From Gemmatimonadota bacterium (GTDB lineage: Bacteria; Gemmatimonadota; Gemmatimonadetes; Gemmatimonadales; Gemmatimonadaceae), in the NCBI GenBank assembly GCA_016714015.1, contig JADJNZ010000007.1, positions 186,001 through 250,000 of the forward strand: a stretch of DNA of 64,000 bases, read 5' to 3'. This document shows, in pieces, positions 43,176 through 51,645 of this stretch. Each line of letters begins with the position of its first letter. The first letter of the stretch is position 1. The notes under the pieces are model-generated. The model had not been told where the DNA came from, made no database searches, and saw only the letters and a list, made by a program, of their open reading frames with translations. The translations under genes and the position numbers were made by a program.

Positions 43176-45098
43176 ATGGCACTCAAGCTCGACGCCAAGA
43201 TCCCCGCCGGCCCGCTGGCGGAGAAGTGGGACAAGCACCGCTTCGAGATGAAGCTGGTGAACCCCGCGAACAAGCGGAAATACAGCGTGATCGTGGTGGG
43301 CTCGGGGCTGGCCGGCGCCTCGGCGGCCGCGACGCTCAGCGAACTCGGCTACAACGTGAGCTGCTTCTGCTATCAGGACTCGCCGCGGCGCGCGCACTCG
43401 ATCGCCGCGCAGGGCGGCATCAATGCGGCGAAGAACTACCGCAACGACGGCGATTCGGTGCAGCGGCTCTTCTACGACACCATCAAGGGCGGGGACTTCC
43501 GCGCCCGCGAGGCGAACGTCTACCGGCTGGCGCAAGTGTCGGTGGACATCATCGACCAGTGCGTCGCGCAGGGCGTGCCGTTCGCGCGCGAGTACGGCGG
43601 CCTGCTGGCCAACCGCTCGTTCGGCGGCGCGCAGGTCTCGCGCACCTTCTACGCGCGCGGGCAGACGGGGCAGCAGCTGCTCCTCGGCGCCTATCAGGCG
43701 CTCGAGAAGGAGATCGCGCGCGGCGGCGTCAAGATGTACGAGCGGCACGAGATGCTCGAACTCGTCGTCGTGGACGGCAAGGCGCGCGGCATCATCGTGC
43801 GCGACATGGTGACCGGCGAGATCGAGTCGCACGCGGCCGATGCGGTGATCCTCGCGACGGGCGGGTACGGCAACGTCTTCTACCTCTCCACCAACGCGAA
43901 GGGCTGCAACGTCACCGCCGCCTACCGTGCGCACAAGAAGGGCGCGGCGTTCGCGAACCCCTGCTTCACGCAGATCCACCCGACCTGCATCCCCGTCGCG
44001 GGCGACCATCAGTCGAAGCTGACGCTGATGTCGGAGTCGCTCCGCAACGACGGGCGCGTCTGGGTCCCGAAGCGGAAGGAGGACTGCGCGAAGGAGCCGT
44101 CGCAGATCGCCGAGGAGGACCGCGACTACTACCTCGAGCGGAAGTACCCGTCGTTCGGCAACCTGAGCCCGCGCGACATCGCGTCCCGCGCGGCGAAGGA
44201 GGCCTGCGATGACGGGCGCGGCGTCGGCCCCGGCGGGCGCGGCGTCTACCTCGACTTCGCCGACGCGATCAAGCGGCTCGGCAAGGCGGCGATCGAGGAG
44301 CGCTATGGGAACCTGTTCGAGATGTACCAGCGCATCACCGACGAGGATCCGTACGAGCGGCCGATGCGCATCTACCCGGCGGTGCACTACACCATGGGCG
44401 GGCTCTGGGTGGACTACAACCTGATGAGCACGATCCCGGGCCTGCACGTCCTCGGCGAGGCGAACTTCTCGGACCATGGGGCGAACCGCCTCGGCGCGAG
44501 CGCGCTGATGCAGGGACTCGCCGACGGCTACTTCGTGATCCCGTACACCATCGGTGACTACCTCGCGTCGAACAAGCTGGAGAAGGTCACGACCGACCAC
44601 CCCGAGTTCAAGGCGGCGCACGAGGCGGTGACGGCGCGCACGAAGCGGTTCCTCGAGATCAAGGGGACGCGCACGGTGGACTCGTTCCATCGCGAGCTGG
44701 GCAAGATCATGTGGGACAAGTGCGGCATGGCGCGCGACGCGGCGGGTCTCCAGCAGGCGCTCGTCGAGATCCCGAAGCTCCGCGAGGAGTTCTGGCGCGA
44801 CGTAAAGGTGCTCGGCACGGGGGAGGGGATCAACCAGTCGCTCGAGAAGGCGGGGCGCGTGGCGGACTTCCTCGAGTTCGCCGAGTTGATGTGCCTCGAT
44901 GCGCTCCAGCGCGAGGAGAGCTGCGGCGGGCACTTCCGCACGGAGTACCAGACCGAGGACGGCGAGGCCAAGCGCAACGACGAGCGGTTCGCGTACGTGG
45001 CGGCCTGGGAGTACGCGGGCGAGGGGAAGGCCCCCATCCTGAACAAGGAGCCGCTCGAATTCGAGAATGTCCACCTGAGCACGCGGAGCTACAAGTGA
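43176..45098 (+). CDS. sdhA: Succinate dehydrogenase/fumarate reductase flavoprotein subunit
   Basis: 640 residues. The covalent FAD His is in RRAHSIAAQGGINAAKN; active-site motifs HPTCIPV and GANRLGASALMQG are present. Length and sequence match the group paired with b558 SdhC. Oxidises succinate to fumarate. Overlaps sdhB by 4 bp. Confidence 0.96.
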   Translation: MALKLDAKIPAGPLAEKWDKHRFEMKLVNPANKRKYSVIVVGSGLAGASAAATLSELGYNVSCFCYQDSPRRAHSIAAQGGINAAKNYRNDGDSVQRLFYDTIKGGDFRAREANVYRLAQVSVDIIDQCVAQGVPFAREYGGLLANRSFGGAQVSRTFYARGQTGQQLLLGAYQALEKEIARGGVKMYERHEMLELVVVDGKARGIIVRDMVTGEIESHAADAVILATGGYGNVFYLSTNAKGCNVTAAYRAHKKGAAFANPCFTQIHPTCIPVAGDHQSKLTLMSESLRNDGRVWVPKRKEDCAKEPSQIAEEDRDYYLERKYPSFGNLSPRDIASRAAKEACDDGRGVGPGGRGVYLDFADAIKRLGKAAIEERYGNLFEMYQRITDEDPYERPMRIYPAVHYTMGGLWVDYNLMSTIPGLHVLGEANFSDHGANRLGASALMQGLADGYFVIPYTIGDYLASNKLEKVTTDHPEFKAAHEAVTARTKRFLEIKGTRTVDSFHRELGKIMWDKCGMARDAAGLQQALVEIPKLREEFWRDVKVLGTGEGINQSLEKAGRVADFLEFAELMCLDALQREESCGGHFRTEYQTEDGEAKRNDERFAYVAAWEYAGEGKAPILNKEPLEFENVHLSTRSYK

Positions 45099-45880
45099 GC
45101 GGCGGCATGAACCTCACGCTTCATGTCTGGCGCCAGACGGGACCGTCGGCGCCCGGGCGGATCGTGGAATACCCGGCGAAGGACATCAGCCCTGACATGA
45201 GCTTCCTCGAGATGCTCGATGTGGTGAACGAGCGCCTCATCGAGAAGGGCGAGGAGCCGATCGCGTTCGACCACGACTGCCGCGAGGGGATCTGCGGCTC
45301 GTGCGGGATGATGATCAACGGCGCCGCGCACGGGCCGATGAAGCTCACGACGGCATGCCAGCTCCACATGCGGAGCTTCAAGGACGGGGATGACATCTGG
45401 ATCGAGCCGTGGCGCGCGAAAGCGTTCCCGGTGCAGAAGGACCTGATGGTGGATCGCGGCGCGTTCGACCGGATCATCCAGGCGGGCGGGTACATCTCCG
45501 CGCCGACCGGGACGCCGCAAGACGCGAACGCGCTGCCGATCGGCAAGCCGGACGCGGACCTCGCGATGGACAACGCGGCCTGCATCGGGTGCGGAGCGTG
45601 CGTCGCGGCCTGCCCCAACGCCTCGGCCTCGCTCTTCACCGCAGCGAAGGTCACCCACCTCGGCGTGCTACCGCAGGGCCAGCCCGAGCGCATGAAGCGC
45701 GCCCTCGCGATGGTGGAGCGGATGGATCTCGAGGGCTTCGGCGGCTGCACCCTGTTCGGCGAGTGCCAGGAAGCGTGTCCGAAGGGGATCTCGATCGACG
45801 CGATCATGCAGATGAATCGCGACTACATCGTGGCGAGCGCGACGAAGGTCGAGTTGAAGGAGTGGTCCGGCTCGGCATGA
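45095..45880 (+). CDS. sdhB: Succinate dehydrogenase/fumarate reductase iron-sulfur subunit
   Basis: 261 residues from GTG 45095, chosen because GGAG lies 6 nt upstream and it overlaps sdhA (GTGA); ATG 45107 is an alternative. Cluster ligands: [2Fe-2S] CREGICGSC...TAC, [4Fe-4S] CIGCGACVAACP and [3Fe-4S] CTLFGECQEACPKG. Passes electrons from SdhA to the quinone site. Confidence 0.95.
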   Translation: MSGGMNLTLHVWRQTGPSAPGRIVEYPAKDISPDMSFLEMLDVVNERLIEKGEEPIAFDHDCREGICGSCGMMINGAAHGPMKLTTACQLHMRSFKDGDDIWIEPWRAKAFPVQKDLMVDRGAFDRIIQAGGYISAPTGTPQDANALPIGKPDADLAMDNAACIGCGACVAACPNASASLFTAAKVTHLGVLPQGQPERMKRALAMVERMDLEGFGGCTLFGECQEACPKGISIDAIMQMNRDYIVASATKVELKEWSGSA

Positions 45881-45903
45881 GGTGAGGCAGGCACGCCGGC
45901 GGG

Positions 45904-48423
45904 GTGGCGACCGCCGTCGGAACTCGAACTCCACCGCAAGTGAACGCACGCAGCGCGAACGTCGATGGGCAGCGGCACGAGGCATTCCTCGAAGCCCTGA
46001 ACGAGACGATGCTCGACCTGCTCGACCGTCGGGAGCTCCCGGACCTGCTCCGGGCGCTCCTGTCGCGCATCGCGGCGTTGATGGATGCCCCCACGGTGGA
46101 GGTGCTGACCAAGGACGGTGACCTCCTCGAGATCCGTGCGAGCGTCGCCTCGATCCGCGCCGACCCCGGACGCCGCGTGCGACGTGACGAGGCCCCGATC
46201 AGCTGGCGCGCGGTCGAGTCACGCCAGCCGGTCGTCGTCTCCGACTACGCCGGTCATCCCGACGCGGTCCCGCGGCTCACCTCGCTGCTCGCGCTGCCGA
46301 TCATCCGTCGCCAGGAGGTCATGGGGGTGATCGTCGTGGCGCGGACCGCGGGCGACCCGGGGTTCACCGATGTCGACGTGCGACACGGCGAGATGCTCGC
46401 CCGCCTGGTGGCGCTGGCGTTGCACAATGCCGCGACCCACTCCGACGCCGTCCGGGAGGCCGCCCAGCGCACGCTCGACCTCGAGCGCAGCGAGGAACGG
46501 CTCGCCTTCGCGCTCGACGCGACGAGCGGCGAGCTCTGGGACTGGGATATCACGAGCGGGGTCGTGCACGTGAGCCCAAAGCTCGCGGAGATGATCGGGC
46601 CCGAGCGCGACGAGACGGCGACCCGCTTCGACGCGTTCCTCGCGGCGGTCCATTCGGAGGACGTCGCGGGACTCCGCCAGTCGCTCGACGAGCATCTCGC
46701 GGGGCGGACGCCGGTCGCCCGGTGCCGCGTGCGGATGCGCCTCCCGGGCCGCGAACCGCGCTGGTTCCTTAGTCGTGGCAAGGTGGTCGCCCGCACGGTC
46801 GACGGCACGCCACTGCGCCTCGTGGGCACCATCGTGGACATCAGCGAGCGGATCGCGAGCGAGACCGCGAACGCCGAGGCACTCGGCACCCTGCGCGCGA
46901 CCCTCGAGTCCACGGCCGACGGCATCCTCACCATCGCCGCGAACGGCGAGATCGCCTCGTTCAACCGGCCGTTCGGCGAGATGTGGCGGATTCCCGACGA
47001 AGTCCTCGAGAGCCGCATCGACCAGCGGGCGCTGGCGTACGTGCTCGAACAGCTCCTCGACCCCGCGGCCTTCCTCGACAAGGTCCAGTACCTCTACGGG
47101 CATCCGCTCGAGGAGAGCTTCGACGTCCTGCACTTCAAGGACGGGCGCACGTTCGAGCGATACTCGCGCCCCATGATGATCGGGGACCGGCCGTCCGGGC
47201 GCGTCTGGTCGTTCCGCGACGTCACCGCGCGCCGGCAGGCAGAGGAGCGGAAGGCCGCGCTCGAGATGCAGCTCCAAGCCGCCCTCAAGCTCGAGTCGGT
47301 GGGCCGGCTCGCCGGCGGCGTGGCCCACGACTTCAACAACATGCTCGGCGTCATCATCGGGCACGCGGAGATGGCGCGCGACCGGGCGACCGAGTCCGGT
47401 GACGCGCCGATGCTCGAGCACCTGGCGCAAGTGCATGCCGCGGCGACGCGTTCGAGCGAACTCACGCGGCAACTGCTCGCGTTCGCGCGCAAGCAACTCG
47501 TCGCGCCGCAGGCGCTCGACCCGAACGCCCGCGTGGGGGCGATCGTCTCGATGCTGCGGCGTGCGGTCGGGGAGCGGATCGCGATGCGGTTCGAGGCGGG
47601 GAATGAGATCTGGCCGGTGCTGATGGACCCTTCGCAGCTCGACCAGGTGCTCACGAACCTGTGCCTCAATGCCCGCGATGCCATTCGGGGGGATGGCCGG
47701 ATCACCCTGCGGACCGCCAACTGCGTGATCGACGACGCGTTCTGCGCCGCGCACGCGATGGCGGCACCGGGCGAGTTTGTGCGCATCTCGGTGGAGGACA
47801 CGGGCGCGGGGATGGACGCGGAGACGCTGGCACACGTCTTCGAGCCGTTCTTCACGACGAAACCCCAAGGCGAGGGAACGGGGCTCGGCCTCGCGACCGT
47901 CTACGGTGCCGTCACGCAGAACCATGGCTTCGTCGTGGTCCAGTCGGCGCCTGGCGACGGGGCGACGTTCTCGTTCTACCTCCCGCGACTGGTCGGGACG
48001 GTCGCGGAGGCGGCGCCTGCGGACAAAGTGCCAGACGCGGTGCCGGGCGGGTCGGAGACGCTGCTGCTCGTGGAGGACGAACCCGCGATCCGTACCGTCA
48101 TCGCGCGGGCACTCAAGCGGCGCGGGTACTCGGTACTCGTGGCCGCGGGACCGACGGAGGCGCTCGATATCGCGGCGGCGTACGGAGGCGCGATCAACCT
48201 CCTACTCACGGACGTGATCATGCCGACGATGAGCGGTAAGGAACTCGCCCAGGCGCTGCTCGCGGCGCGCCCGACGACGCGAGTGGTCTACATGTCGGGC
48301 TACACCGCGGACATCATCGGTCACGACGGCGTCTTGGGCGGGGAACTGCGATTCCTCGCCAAGCCCTTCACCCTGGATGAGCTGGCGCTCACGGTGCGGT
48401 CGGCGCTCGACGCGTCGGGCTGA
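45904..48423 (+). CDS. Soluble hybrid histidine kinase (GAF-PAS-PAS-HisKA-HATPase-REC)
   Basis: 839 residues from GTG 45904, with no membrane helix. GAF (about 35-180), PAS (about 195-315), PAS (about 325-440), HisKA with H475 in GGVAHDFNN, ATPase (N589, EDTGAG, GTGLGLA) and a C-terminal receiver with D770 in LLLTDVIMPTMSG. It senses a cytoplasmic or diffusible signal and would pass phosphate on through a separate Hpt protein. One Hpt gene is at 55397, but a link is only conjecture. Confidence 0.92.
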   Translation: MATAVGTRTPPQVNARSANVDGQRHEAFLEALNETMLDLLDRRELPDLLRALLSRIAALMDAPTVEVLTKDGDLLEIRASVASIRADPGRRVRRDEAPISWRAVESRQPVVVSDYAGHPDAVPRLTSLLALPIIRRQEVMGVIVVARTAGDPGFTDVDVRHGEMLARLVALALHNAATHSDAVREAAQRTLDLERSEERLAFALDATSGELWDWDITSGVVHVSPKLAEMIGPERDETATRFDAFLAAVHSEDVAGLRQSLDEHLAGRTPVARCRVRMRLPGREPRWFLSRGKVVARTVDGTPLRLVGTIVDISERIASETANAEALGTLRATLESTADGILTIAANGEIASFNRPFGEMWRIPDEVLESRIDQRALAYVLEQLLDPAAFLDKVQYLYGHPLEESFDVLHFKDGRTFERYSRPMMIGDRPSGRVWSFRDVTARRQAEERKAALEMQLQAALKLESVGRLAGGVAHDFNNMLGVIIGHAEMARDRATESGDAPMLEHLAQVHAAATRSSELTRQLLAFARKQLVAPQALDPNARVGAIVSMLRRAVGERIAMRFEAGNEIWPVLMDPSQLDQVLTNLCLNARDAIRGDGRITLRTANCVIDDAFCAAHAMAAPGEFVRISVEDTGAGMDAETLAHVFEPFFTTKPQGEGTGLGLATVYGAVTQNHGFVVVQSAPGDGATFSFYLPRLVGTVAEAAPADKVPDAVPGGSETLLLVEDEPAIRTVIARALKRRGYSVLVAAGPTEALDIAAAYGGAINLLLTDVIMPTMSGKELAQALLAARPTTRVVYMSGYTADIIGHDGVLGGELRFLAKPFTLDELALTVRSALDASG

Positions 48424-48480
48424 GCGCGCCGGCGGTCACCGACGAGTGCCGCCGAGCGCCCGGCGGTGCGATATTGGTCC

Positions 48481-48966
48481 ATGGCCAATCCCTCCCTGTA
48501 TCGCGCGCTGCCGTCGGCGAAGCGCGTGGCGCTCCTGACGCGCCTCATCACTGAACGCAAGGATGCGCGGGCTGTATACATCGCGCGGATGGCGAAGCGG
48601 GGCGGCTTCCGGCCCGTGACCCTCATGCAGTGGCCGGCGGCCAAGCTCGCGCAGGAGGTCGTCCGGATGAACGCGCAGTCCGCGGACGACGAAGTGGACC
48701 TGTTGCAGGCGCTCTATGTGGACCTGGAACCGGCGATCCAAGCGGACTTCCTGCGCGTGGCGGGTGTGAAGGCCGAAGGGGCAGTGATCGACGAGTCGCT
48801 CGAGGCGCCCTACTGCGACGCGGAATCGGTGGCGAAGGCCGCGGCGGCCATCCAGGCGACCCACGGGGAGGATGCGGTGCACTACCTTCGGGTGATCGCC
48901 CGGTACAACCCGGCAGGGTGGCCGGGCCTCGACACGGTATTAGCGGGGACCTCGGTCGGGGAGTGA
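48481..48966 (+). CDS. Uncharacterised protein, about 161 residues
   Basis: I do not recognise a family. ATG 48481 is used; GTG 48466 would add five residues. The sequence is helical (PSLYRALPSAKRVALLTRLI, AQSADDEVDLLQALYVDLEP) with scattered basic and acidic residues and no signal or membrane helix. The AT-rich box GATATT is 5 nt before the ATG. A strong terminator at 48986-49017 follows. Confidence 0.7.
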   Translation: MANPSLYRALPSAKRVALLTRLITERKDARAVYIARMAKRGGFRPVTLMQWPAAKLAQEVVRMNAQSADDEVDLLQALYVDLEPAIQADFLRVAGVKAEGAVIDESLEAPYCDAESVAKAAAAIQATHGEDAVHYLRVIARYNPAGWPGLDTVLAGTSVGE

Positions 48967-48985
48967 GGTCGTCGCCGGAAGCACA

Positions 48986-49017
48986 GAGGGCGGGGACCCG
49001 GTCAGGTCCCCGCCCTC
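48986..49017. terminator. Bidirectional terminator
   Basis: A 13-bp stem (48986-48998 with 49005-49017) with a 6-nt loop, between the plus-strand unknown gene and the converging minus-strand peptide gene ending at 49040; followed by CGTT. Confidence 0.8.
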
Positions 49018-49039
49018 GTTGCGTGCACGGTCCGCCGCC

Positions 49040-49231
49040 TTAGGCGTCGGTACCCGGATCGTAGCCGCCGCCACCCGTCTGGCCGCCGCTGGACGACGTC
49101 TGCGCCATGGTCGTCTTCGGGATGCCGAGCGCGAACACGACCGGCACCACCCATCCCGCCTTCACCAGCGCACGACGGCTGAGATCAGCCTTCGGCGTTG
49201 AGAGCTTGTCCGCCACATTCTCCATGTCCAT
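49040..49231 (-). CDS. 63-residue Tat-signal peptide (possible precursor peptide)
   Basis: From ATG complement 49229-49231, with a strong GGGAGG (complement 49238-49243) 6 nt upstream. The sequence has a 17-residue N-region, a twin-arginine motif SRRALVK (18-24 region), a hydrophobic core (about 26-38), and a predicted cut near MAQ. The mature remainder is short and polar: a Ser triplet, a poly-Gly run and the end YDPGTDA. It is divergent from the PqqD/kinase pair. This is the shape of an exported or modified small peptide, but the family is unknown to me. Confidence 0.7.
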   Translation of the reverse strand: MDMENVADKLSTPKADLSRRALVKAGWVVPVVFALGIPKTTMAQTSSSGGQTGGGGYDPGTDA

Positions 49232-49290
49232 CACGATCCTCCCAAGGTGAGCTATCGGCCGTCCCGCGCGGTCAGGTACTGCACTGCAAG

Positions 49291-49310
49291 TGTGGTGCCG
49301 AAATGCCACA
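49291..49310. repeat. Short inverted repeat in divergent intergenic region
   Basis: TGTGG-N10-CCACA between the peptide gene and the PqqD gene; could be an operator, but is short. A TATATT -10-like box is at 49413-49418 ahead of the PqqD gene. The 227-bp region otherwise holds no gene. Confidence 0.3.
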
Positions 49311-49458
49311 GTGCGCAACCCCTTTCAGGACAACGTTCGGGGCGATGGCCGACTGGCGCATCGTTGCACCGCCACGACACTCCGCGCCACAGCCGGGACG
49401 CGGTCGTCCCCCTATATTCTCCCGCGCGAGCGAACCTCTTCCCACCGCATCCCCGGCC

Positions 49459-49800
49459 ATGGCCCTGCCTGATCCACCGCCCAAGAACCTGCCGGGATCG
49501 GCGCTCCCCGAGCGGCGCTTCGTCGTGGAGGCGACGGCGCGGGTCCGACAGGCGCCGCAGGTCCAGGAGTTCCCGCTTGGCGAGGAGGAGATGATGCTCT
49601 TCCTGCAGGGGCGCGAAGCACTCCACACGCTGAATACGACCGCATGGGCGGTCTGGGACCTCTGCGACGGTCAGCGCACCATTGCCGAGATCGCTCAGGA
49701 ACTGAGCGGCATCACTGGACACCCGGTGGAGGTGGTCCTCGCCGACGTGCGGACCACCGTCGAGCGCTTGGGCGCCCTGTCCCTGCTGGATCTCGCGTGA
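49459..49800 (+). CDS. PqqD-like peptide-binding (RRE) protein
   Basis: 113 residues from ATG 49459. The C-terminal 85 residues have the PqqD pattern: LNTTAWAVWDLCDGQRTIAEIAQELS, then VVLADVRTTVERLGALSLLDLA. PqqD domains bind the leader of ribosomal peptides and present them to modifying enzymes. The N-terminal 30 residues are a Pro-rich extension. Its stop overlaps the kinase GTG, so the two act together. No radical SAM, lasso or lanthipeptide enzyme is adjacent. Confidence 0.85.
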   Translation: MALPDPPPKNLPGSALPERRFVVEATARVRQAPQVQEFPLGEEEMMLFLQGREALHTLNTTAWAVWDLCDGQRTIAEIAQELSGITGHPVEVVLADVRTTVERLGALSLLDLA

Positions 49801-50609
49801 CGCCGCGGGCGCCGATCGATATCGCGTTCGGTCGGTCGAGACTGCGGATCACGGCGGGCGCGCCGGACGTGCACGCTGTGCTCTGGCGCGACCATCGGCA
49901 TCTCCTGGCCCCCTCCGGTGTGCTGCCGCCGGTGGAGCTGACCCTCGAGGCGACCGGCGCTGGCTTTCACTGCACGGACTCGCTCGGCGAGCGCGCCGAG
50001 CGACCGGACGCTCGTTCGGCGATCCGGTGGGCGCGCTATCGAGTGCTCGAGCTGGTGGTGGCCGAGCACCCGGAACTGCTGTGGCTGCACGGCGGGGCCG
50101 TCGGGGTCGGAGCGGCGGCGGTGCTGGTGATCGGGCGCCGAGGCCGGGGGAAGAGCACGCTCGTGACGTCGCTGTGCGCGACCGGGGCGAGCTACTTCAG
50201 CGACGACATCCTGCCCATCGATCCCGCGACCCGCATGGTCCTCCCGTTCCCGCGGGCGGCGGAAGTACGGCGCGACCCCGGCGAGGAGATGCCGCCGGAG
50301 TGGCTGCTCGAGGTGGAGAAGGACGAGGTCGACGTCGACGATCGCGTGGCACCCGGTCCGCTCCCGGTGCGGGCGGTTCTCCTGCCGCGCGCGGGCCGGG
50401 ACGGCGGCGTCTCGCTCACGCCCTGCTCCGCCGCGGAGGCGGTGATGGCAATCGGTGAAGGGTGCTGGAACTTCGCGGAGCATGGGGCCCGGGCGGCCGC
50501 AACCATCGGGGCCCTGGCGTCCCAAGTCCCCGTGGTGCGGATCGCCTTCGATGACGGGGCGCGCGCCGCGGACGCGGCGCGCGCGTGGCTCAGCGGTACC
50601 GGTCCATGA
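49797..50609 (+). CDS. HPr-kinase-like P-loop protein
   Basis: 270 residues from GTG 49797 (overlaps the PqqD-like gene). Residues 98-140 match the HprK kinase core: LHGGAVGVGAAAVL, Walker A GRRGRGKST (113-121), and an SDD motif (135-137). The N-terminal HprK domain of classic enzymes is replaced by an unrelated 90-residue part. Related proteins occur with PqqD-like chaperones in other phyla (HPr-rel-A type) and as kinases of lasso-peptide precursors. A peptide kinase role fits the 63-residue neighbour. Its 3' end overlaps korB on the other strand by 20 bp. Confidence 0.8.
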   Translation: MTPRAPIDIAFGRSRLRITAGAPDVHAVLWRDHRHLLAPSGVLPPVELTLEATGAGFHCTDSLGERAERPDARSAIRWARYRVLELVVAEHPELLWLHGGAVGVGAAAVLVIGRRGRGKSTLVTSLCATGASYFSDDILPIDPATRMVLPFPRAAEVRRDPGEEMPPEWLLEVEKDEVDVDDRVAPGPLPVRAVLLPRAGRDGGVSLTPCSAAEAVMAIGEGCWNFAEHGARAAATIGALASQVPVVRIAFDDGARAADAARAWLSGTGP

Positions 50610-51645
50610 GCTTGCCGAGCGCGTCCTTGCCCGGGCACAGGGCCTCGAACGGCAGGTCGACGAGGGGCGTGGGGACCGTCTTGAGGTAGTCGTGCATGTC
50701 ACGCCCGTTCTCATCGACGAAGAGCAACCCCGTCGCGATCTCGTGGCGGGCCTGGCAGGCGCGCACGTGGGCGTACGCGGACTCCCGGTTGGTCGGGTCG
50801 TAGTCGGTGGCGGTGGAGCGCAGGCGGACGCGCGCGCCGTCGTGCATCTCGACCACGCGCACCTCCTCGCCGGTCTCGGGGACGGTGATCTCGCGCTTGA
50901 GCGGGATGAAGTCCGCGTGCACCGCCTCGACCTCGTGCTCTCGCGTGTACGCGTAGCTCTTGGTGGAGCCCTCGTGGTCGTTGAAGCTGACGCAGGGGGA
51001 GATGACGTCGACGAGGGCGAGGCCCTTGTGGGCGATCGCGGCCTTGAGGATGGGCACGAGCTGTTGCTTGTCGCCCGAGAAGGAACGGGCGACGAAGGTG
51101 CAGCCCAGCGTGAGGGCGAGGAGGACGGGGTCGATGGGGGCCTGCTCGTTGGCCTCGCCCTTCTTGCTCGTGCTGCCGATGTCGGCGGAGGCGGAGAACT
51201 GGCCCTTGGTGAGGCCGTAGACGCCGTTGTTCTCGATGACGTACAGCATGTTCACGTTGCGACGGATCGCATGCGAGAGCTGCCCGAGGCCGATCGAGAG
51301 GGAGTCGCCGTCGCCGGAGATCCCGATGTAGGTGAGGCCCTTGTTGGCGGCGGCGGCTCCGGAGGTGACCGACGGCATGCGGCCGTGCACGGAGTTGAAT
51401 CCGTGCGACTGCTTCATGAAGTAGGCGGTGGTCTTGGACGAGCAGCCGATGCCGCTCATCTTGGCGGCGCGGTGCGGCTCGATCTCGAGCTCCCAGGCGG
51501 CCTGGACGAGCGCGGCGGTGACCGAGTCGTGGCCACAGCCGGCGCAGAGGGTGCTCATGGCGCCCTCGTAGTCGCGCAGCGTGAGACCGCGGCCGTTGGT
51601 GCGCGCGGTCGGGTGCTTGACCGGCGGCTTGGCGATGGACGTCAT
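50590..51645 (-). CDS. korB: 2-oxoacid:ferredoxin oxidoreductase beta subunit
   Basis: 351 residues. TPP/cluster motifs LCAGCGHDSVTAAL, SGIGCSSKT, GDGDSLSIGLGQL and ENNGVYGLTKGQ. Likely the 2-oxoglutarate enzyme: decarboxylates to succinyl-CoA and reduces ferredoxin. Coupled to korA by an ATGA overlap. Substrate (2-oxoglutarate versus pyruvate or other) is inferred from the TCA neighbours. Confidence 0.92.
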   Translation of the reverse strand: MTSIAKPPVKHPTARTNGRGLTLRDYEGAMSTLCAGCGHDSVTAALVQAAWELEIEPHRAAKMSGIGCSSKTTAYFMKQSHGFNSVHGRMPSVTSGAAAANKGLTYIGISGDGDSLSIGLGQLSHAIRRNVNMLYVIENNGVYGLTKGQFSASADIGSTSKKGEANEQAPIDPVLLALTLGCTFVARSFSGDKQQLVPILKAAIAHKGLALVDVISPCVSFNDHEGSTKSYAYTREHEVEAVHADFIPLKREITVPETGEEVRVVEMHDGARVRLRSTATDYDPTNRESAYAHVRACQARHEIATGLLFVDENGRDMHDYLKTVPTPLVDLPFEALCPGKDALGKLMDRYR

